Positions 61,501-64,000 of a stretch of 64,000 bases of DNA are shown piece after piece (the stretch's first letter is position 1; each line of letters starts with the position of its first letter). The DNA comes from Phoronis australis (lineage: Eukaryota; Phoronida; Phoronidae). The position numbers and the translations under genes are program-made. Location of the stretch: assembly GCA_002633005.1 (NCBI GenBank), contig NMRA01000087.1, positions 638,701 through 702,700 of the forward strand, read 5' to 3'. Below the pieces are notes generated by a model that was not told where the DNA came from, did no database searches, and worked only from the letters and a program-made list of their open reading frames with translations.

Positions 61501-64000
61501 GGTCAGAGGATTTTATTCACATTTTTACGACAACAAGTAAACTTTTCTGGAGAGCAACAGTTCAATTAATTCTGAAGCGTTTTCTACAACCGTTGACGAT
61601 TTCATTGTTCTTGTTGATAACGGAAACAGAATCTTGCCACGGTAAGTAATATTACGCGAGTAAAAGGCCTCATTCGATTTTTGCTTTACCTGCTAAACAG
61701 GGCGATGCAGCGTTCATTGGCGCGGTTTCCAACAAGTAGCCAGGTGGAACAATGCAAAAACAGGAAAACAATCAGACTCAGTCAGTGTCTTTATTGGTAC
61801 ATTGAAGTATTATATAAGTCAAAACCAAGGCTATTTCCTTTATCAAACAAATGGTGCATTTTTAACAGTGAGAAAAGTAACTGTACGAATACTGTACAAT
61901 TTAAGGAGCCTAAAATCAGTCAGCATTAAAATTAAAAAATTCGATTGGAGTTTCATTAGCCGCGGCTAGTGCAATTAACAATTTGATTAATCTATTTACA
62001 AGTAGTCTAAAAGCAGTCAATAGATCCACACTTGCAATATAATACAAATAATACCGAATAAAACTTTTATAAATTAGTATATAAAATAAATGATTTTACA
62101 AAGTTAACACAAATAGATAAAACAAAAAAGCCAAACCCCAACAAACCACCACCTACCTAACACTCTTATACCAAGTAACTATGGAGGTTAGACGAAACAA
62201 AGATCTTAAAGATCGGATTACTTTTGCATTTATAATTACAAACAATATGCCTAAAGGTTTCCTTTGGCCATTTGCTAAACATTGAAGTCATACACAATTA
62301 AAGGCAATAATCTAATCTCAGTAGGTTATGATAAATATTAACAGCTTGAGGTGAAGTCAAAACACTAAACAAGCAAAAGCCGGCTAAAGCTTCTTTGATA
62401 ATCAACAAGAAAAATAACATAAAAGACTTGGATAATGTTCGATGTGCACACTGCATCAAGGTTTCTGTTAATTCTAACACATGAATAATCCTGGTTGTAG
62501 GTTGGTCAGTCTCGGGATAAAAGCAAAAAAACACTATACCTTGCAAAATGTAATGAATAGAGTGAAACTTAATTTAAAGCTACAGCCCTATGCATGCCTA
62601 AAATCAGACGATATAATGGGTTTTCCTTTCAATAACAGAGAGTTTATGGCAGACAGAAAGTCAATCTAGGAATGAATTTTTATGACACACAGATGCCTTG
62701 CGTAATCGTAATGCCCGACAGAAAGTCTATTCTATGTAAAAATGCATGACACATACATACAGCGTAATGAGTTATTTCATTGTCGGATCCTACGGTTTTA
62801 CGCAATGCATGTCTTTTTAGCTTTAGAGATAACATGTTAAGTGGAATGTAACAAACTGTACAATACACCTCTAAACCGCACCACGTAGAGTCAATCTGGA
62901 AGACAGGGACCTCTTCACAAATGCCACTTCTGGGGGTGTTCAGCAGTAGTACAAGGTTTTTCATCAAAGATATTTACTCCCTACCGTATTCTGCATTCAA
63001 GACCACATAGATTTTTGTTGGCCAACATTATCCTACCACTGGGTAATTTGACTAAAACTTACTCCCAGTATTTAGTACCTTGGTAAAAAGGGCTTCATTC
63101 AGCATTCCATCAATGCGTATTAAAAGATGTCAGTACCCCCAGTAGCAATAGTAAATCATAAAACACCTTCAGTAGGTATGGTGGATGGGAAAGGACATCA
63201 TAGTTATTCCGTAATTCCATAAAGTTAAATTCATCTCACAATGTGCCAACTTAAAAAATGTACTACTTTCGCTCAAAGGTTAAAATCCGTACATTGAGCG
63301 CCTGAGTTACAAGTCCAGGGCTCAAGCGACAAGCCGAGCACTAAACTAATTATAAGTCAAGCGTTAGAAAAAGTTTTATGTCCTTTACCAGCCACCACAC
63401 ACATGAAACATCGCTGCAGGATTAAAAACTAGCTAGAAGCCAAAGCCCAAGATGTGTTTTCAGTTGATTAATTGAGTTTTACAATAACCCATCAGGAAAT
63501 TCAGGTTACAAACTGAAATTTGAAAACTAATATAGCTGTTAACCAATTCTGAAGATGACTGGTCAAAAATATAACAAAATTACACCCAAAAGAGAAAGAA
63601 CTTACTAATAAACACACAAGTGTATAAAAAAACTGGTTTTTGTCTCCGACCAACAGCATGAAAATAATGCCAGAGGTATTTTTTCAACAATCTGATGAGG
63701 CCACTGCAGTATAAACAAAGCTATTTCAAAAACTTTTAAGATGCACTGATTCAGTAAGTCTGTGAATCATAAGTACCAAGCCACAATCATTTCATAAGCA
63801 GTATACTAGCTTACAAGCCCTAATGACGTTTTAAGTACATTTCAACCATGCAATATTGCAACTACCATCTGCAACACACAACTACATGCAAAGCACTCGA
63901 GCAGTTTCTACTTAGTTTGCACTTAGGAAGTCAATCTTCGTGGAAAGTTAAATGTATTATTCACACAAGCATAAAATTTTACTTTACTTTTCATTGATAC
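58589..64000. other. intergenic stretch without supported genes
   Basis: AT-rich. A fragment of repeat C lies near 59960-60070, a CpG-richer patch at about 61021-61260, and a MITE A terminal fragment near 61690. Frames at 60341-60605 and 62680-62967 lack splice or family support. The end of the window may be 3' UTR of a gene beyond it, but nothing shows this directly. Confidence 0.4.

Noticed and set aside
62680-62967. 95-codon minus-strand frame near the window end
   Set aside because: No signal peptide, domain or splice evidence; composition is like the surrounding non-coding DNA.

Overview
This window is animal nuclear DNA. Its genes have many short exons with GT-AG introns, the DNA is AT-rich, and it carries non-LTR and tRNA-derived retroelements, MITE-like inverted-repeat elements and minisatellites. 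The family content (axonemal dynein, MRE11, CFAP96, secreted Cys/Thr/Pro-rich proteins) and the small introns suggest a marine invertebrate, possibly a deuterostome. The species cannot be fixed from the sequence alone.

Layout: (1) 1-24515 (+) is the 3' half of a single-headed inner-arm axonemal dynein heavy chain, DNAH3-like. I could assemble 36 exons that stay in frame throughout, running from just before AAA3 through AAA4, the stalk with its microtubule-binding tip, AAA5/AAA6 and the C-terminal domain. (2) 26494-35643 (-) is a complete 8-exon MRE11 gene (about 686 aa). Its largest intron holds a 5'-truncated LINE, inserted antisense and flanked by an unusually long 44-bp target-site duplication. 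(3) 35644-38000 is the promoter region between MRE11 and the next gene. It has minisatellites, a cluster of promoter-like motifs and a possible two-exon micro-gene. (4) 38018-44840 (+) is a complete CFAP96 (C4orf47) gene of about 310 aa. It contains two homologous, phase-matched copies of exon 4 that look mutually exclusive. (5) 47183-48688 (+) is an intronless gene for a secreted 501-aa protein with seven 4-cysteine modules joined by Thr/Pro-rich linkers. (6) 55149-56780 (-) is a two-exon gene for a small secreted Cys-rich protein (134 aa), perhaps distantly related to (5). (7) The remaining sequence, mainly 45-47 kb, 49-55 kb and 57-64 kb, is repeat-rich intergenic DNA. It includes three copies of a MITE with CATGYGCGCACCCA termini, tRNA-derived SINEs, and a single N next to an exact 100-bp duplication that looks like an assembly join.

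DNAH3 (motor) and CFAP96 (cilium/centrosome-associated) are both ciliary genes and flank the DNA-repair nuclease gene MRE11. The most interesting points are the duplicated exon 4 of CFAP96, the possible in-frame cassette exons in the AAA4 loop of the dynein, and the two Cys/Thr-rich secreted proteins. Intron phases were checked by hand. Expression, orthology and splicing were not tested.
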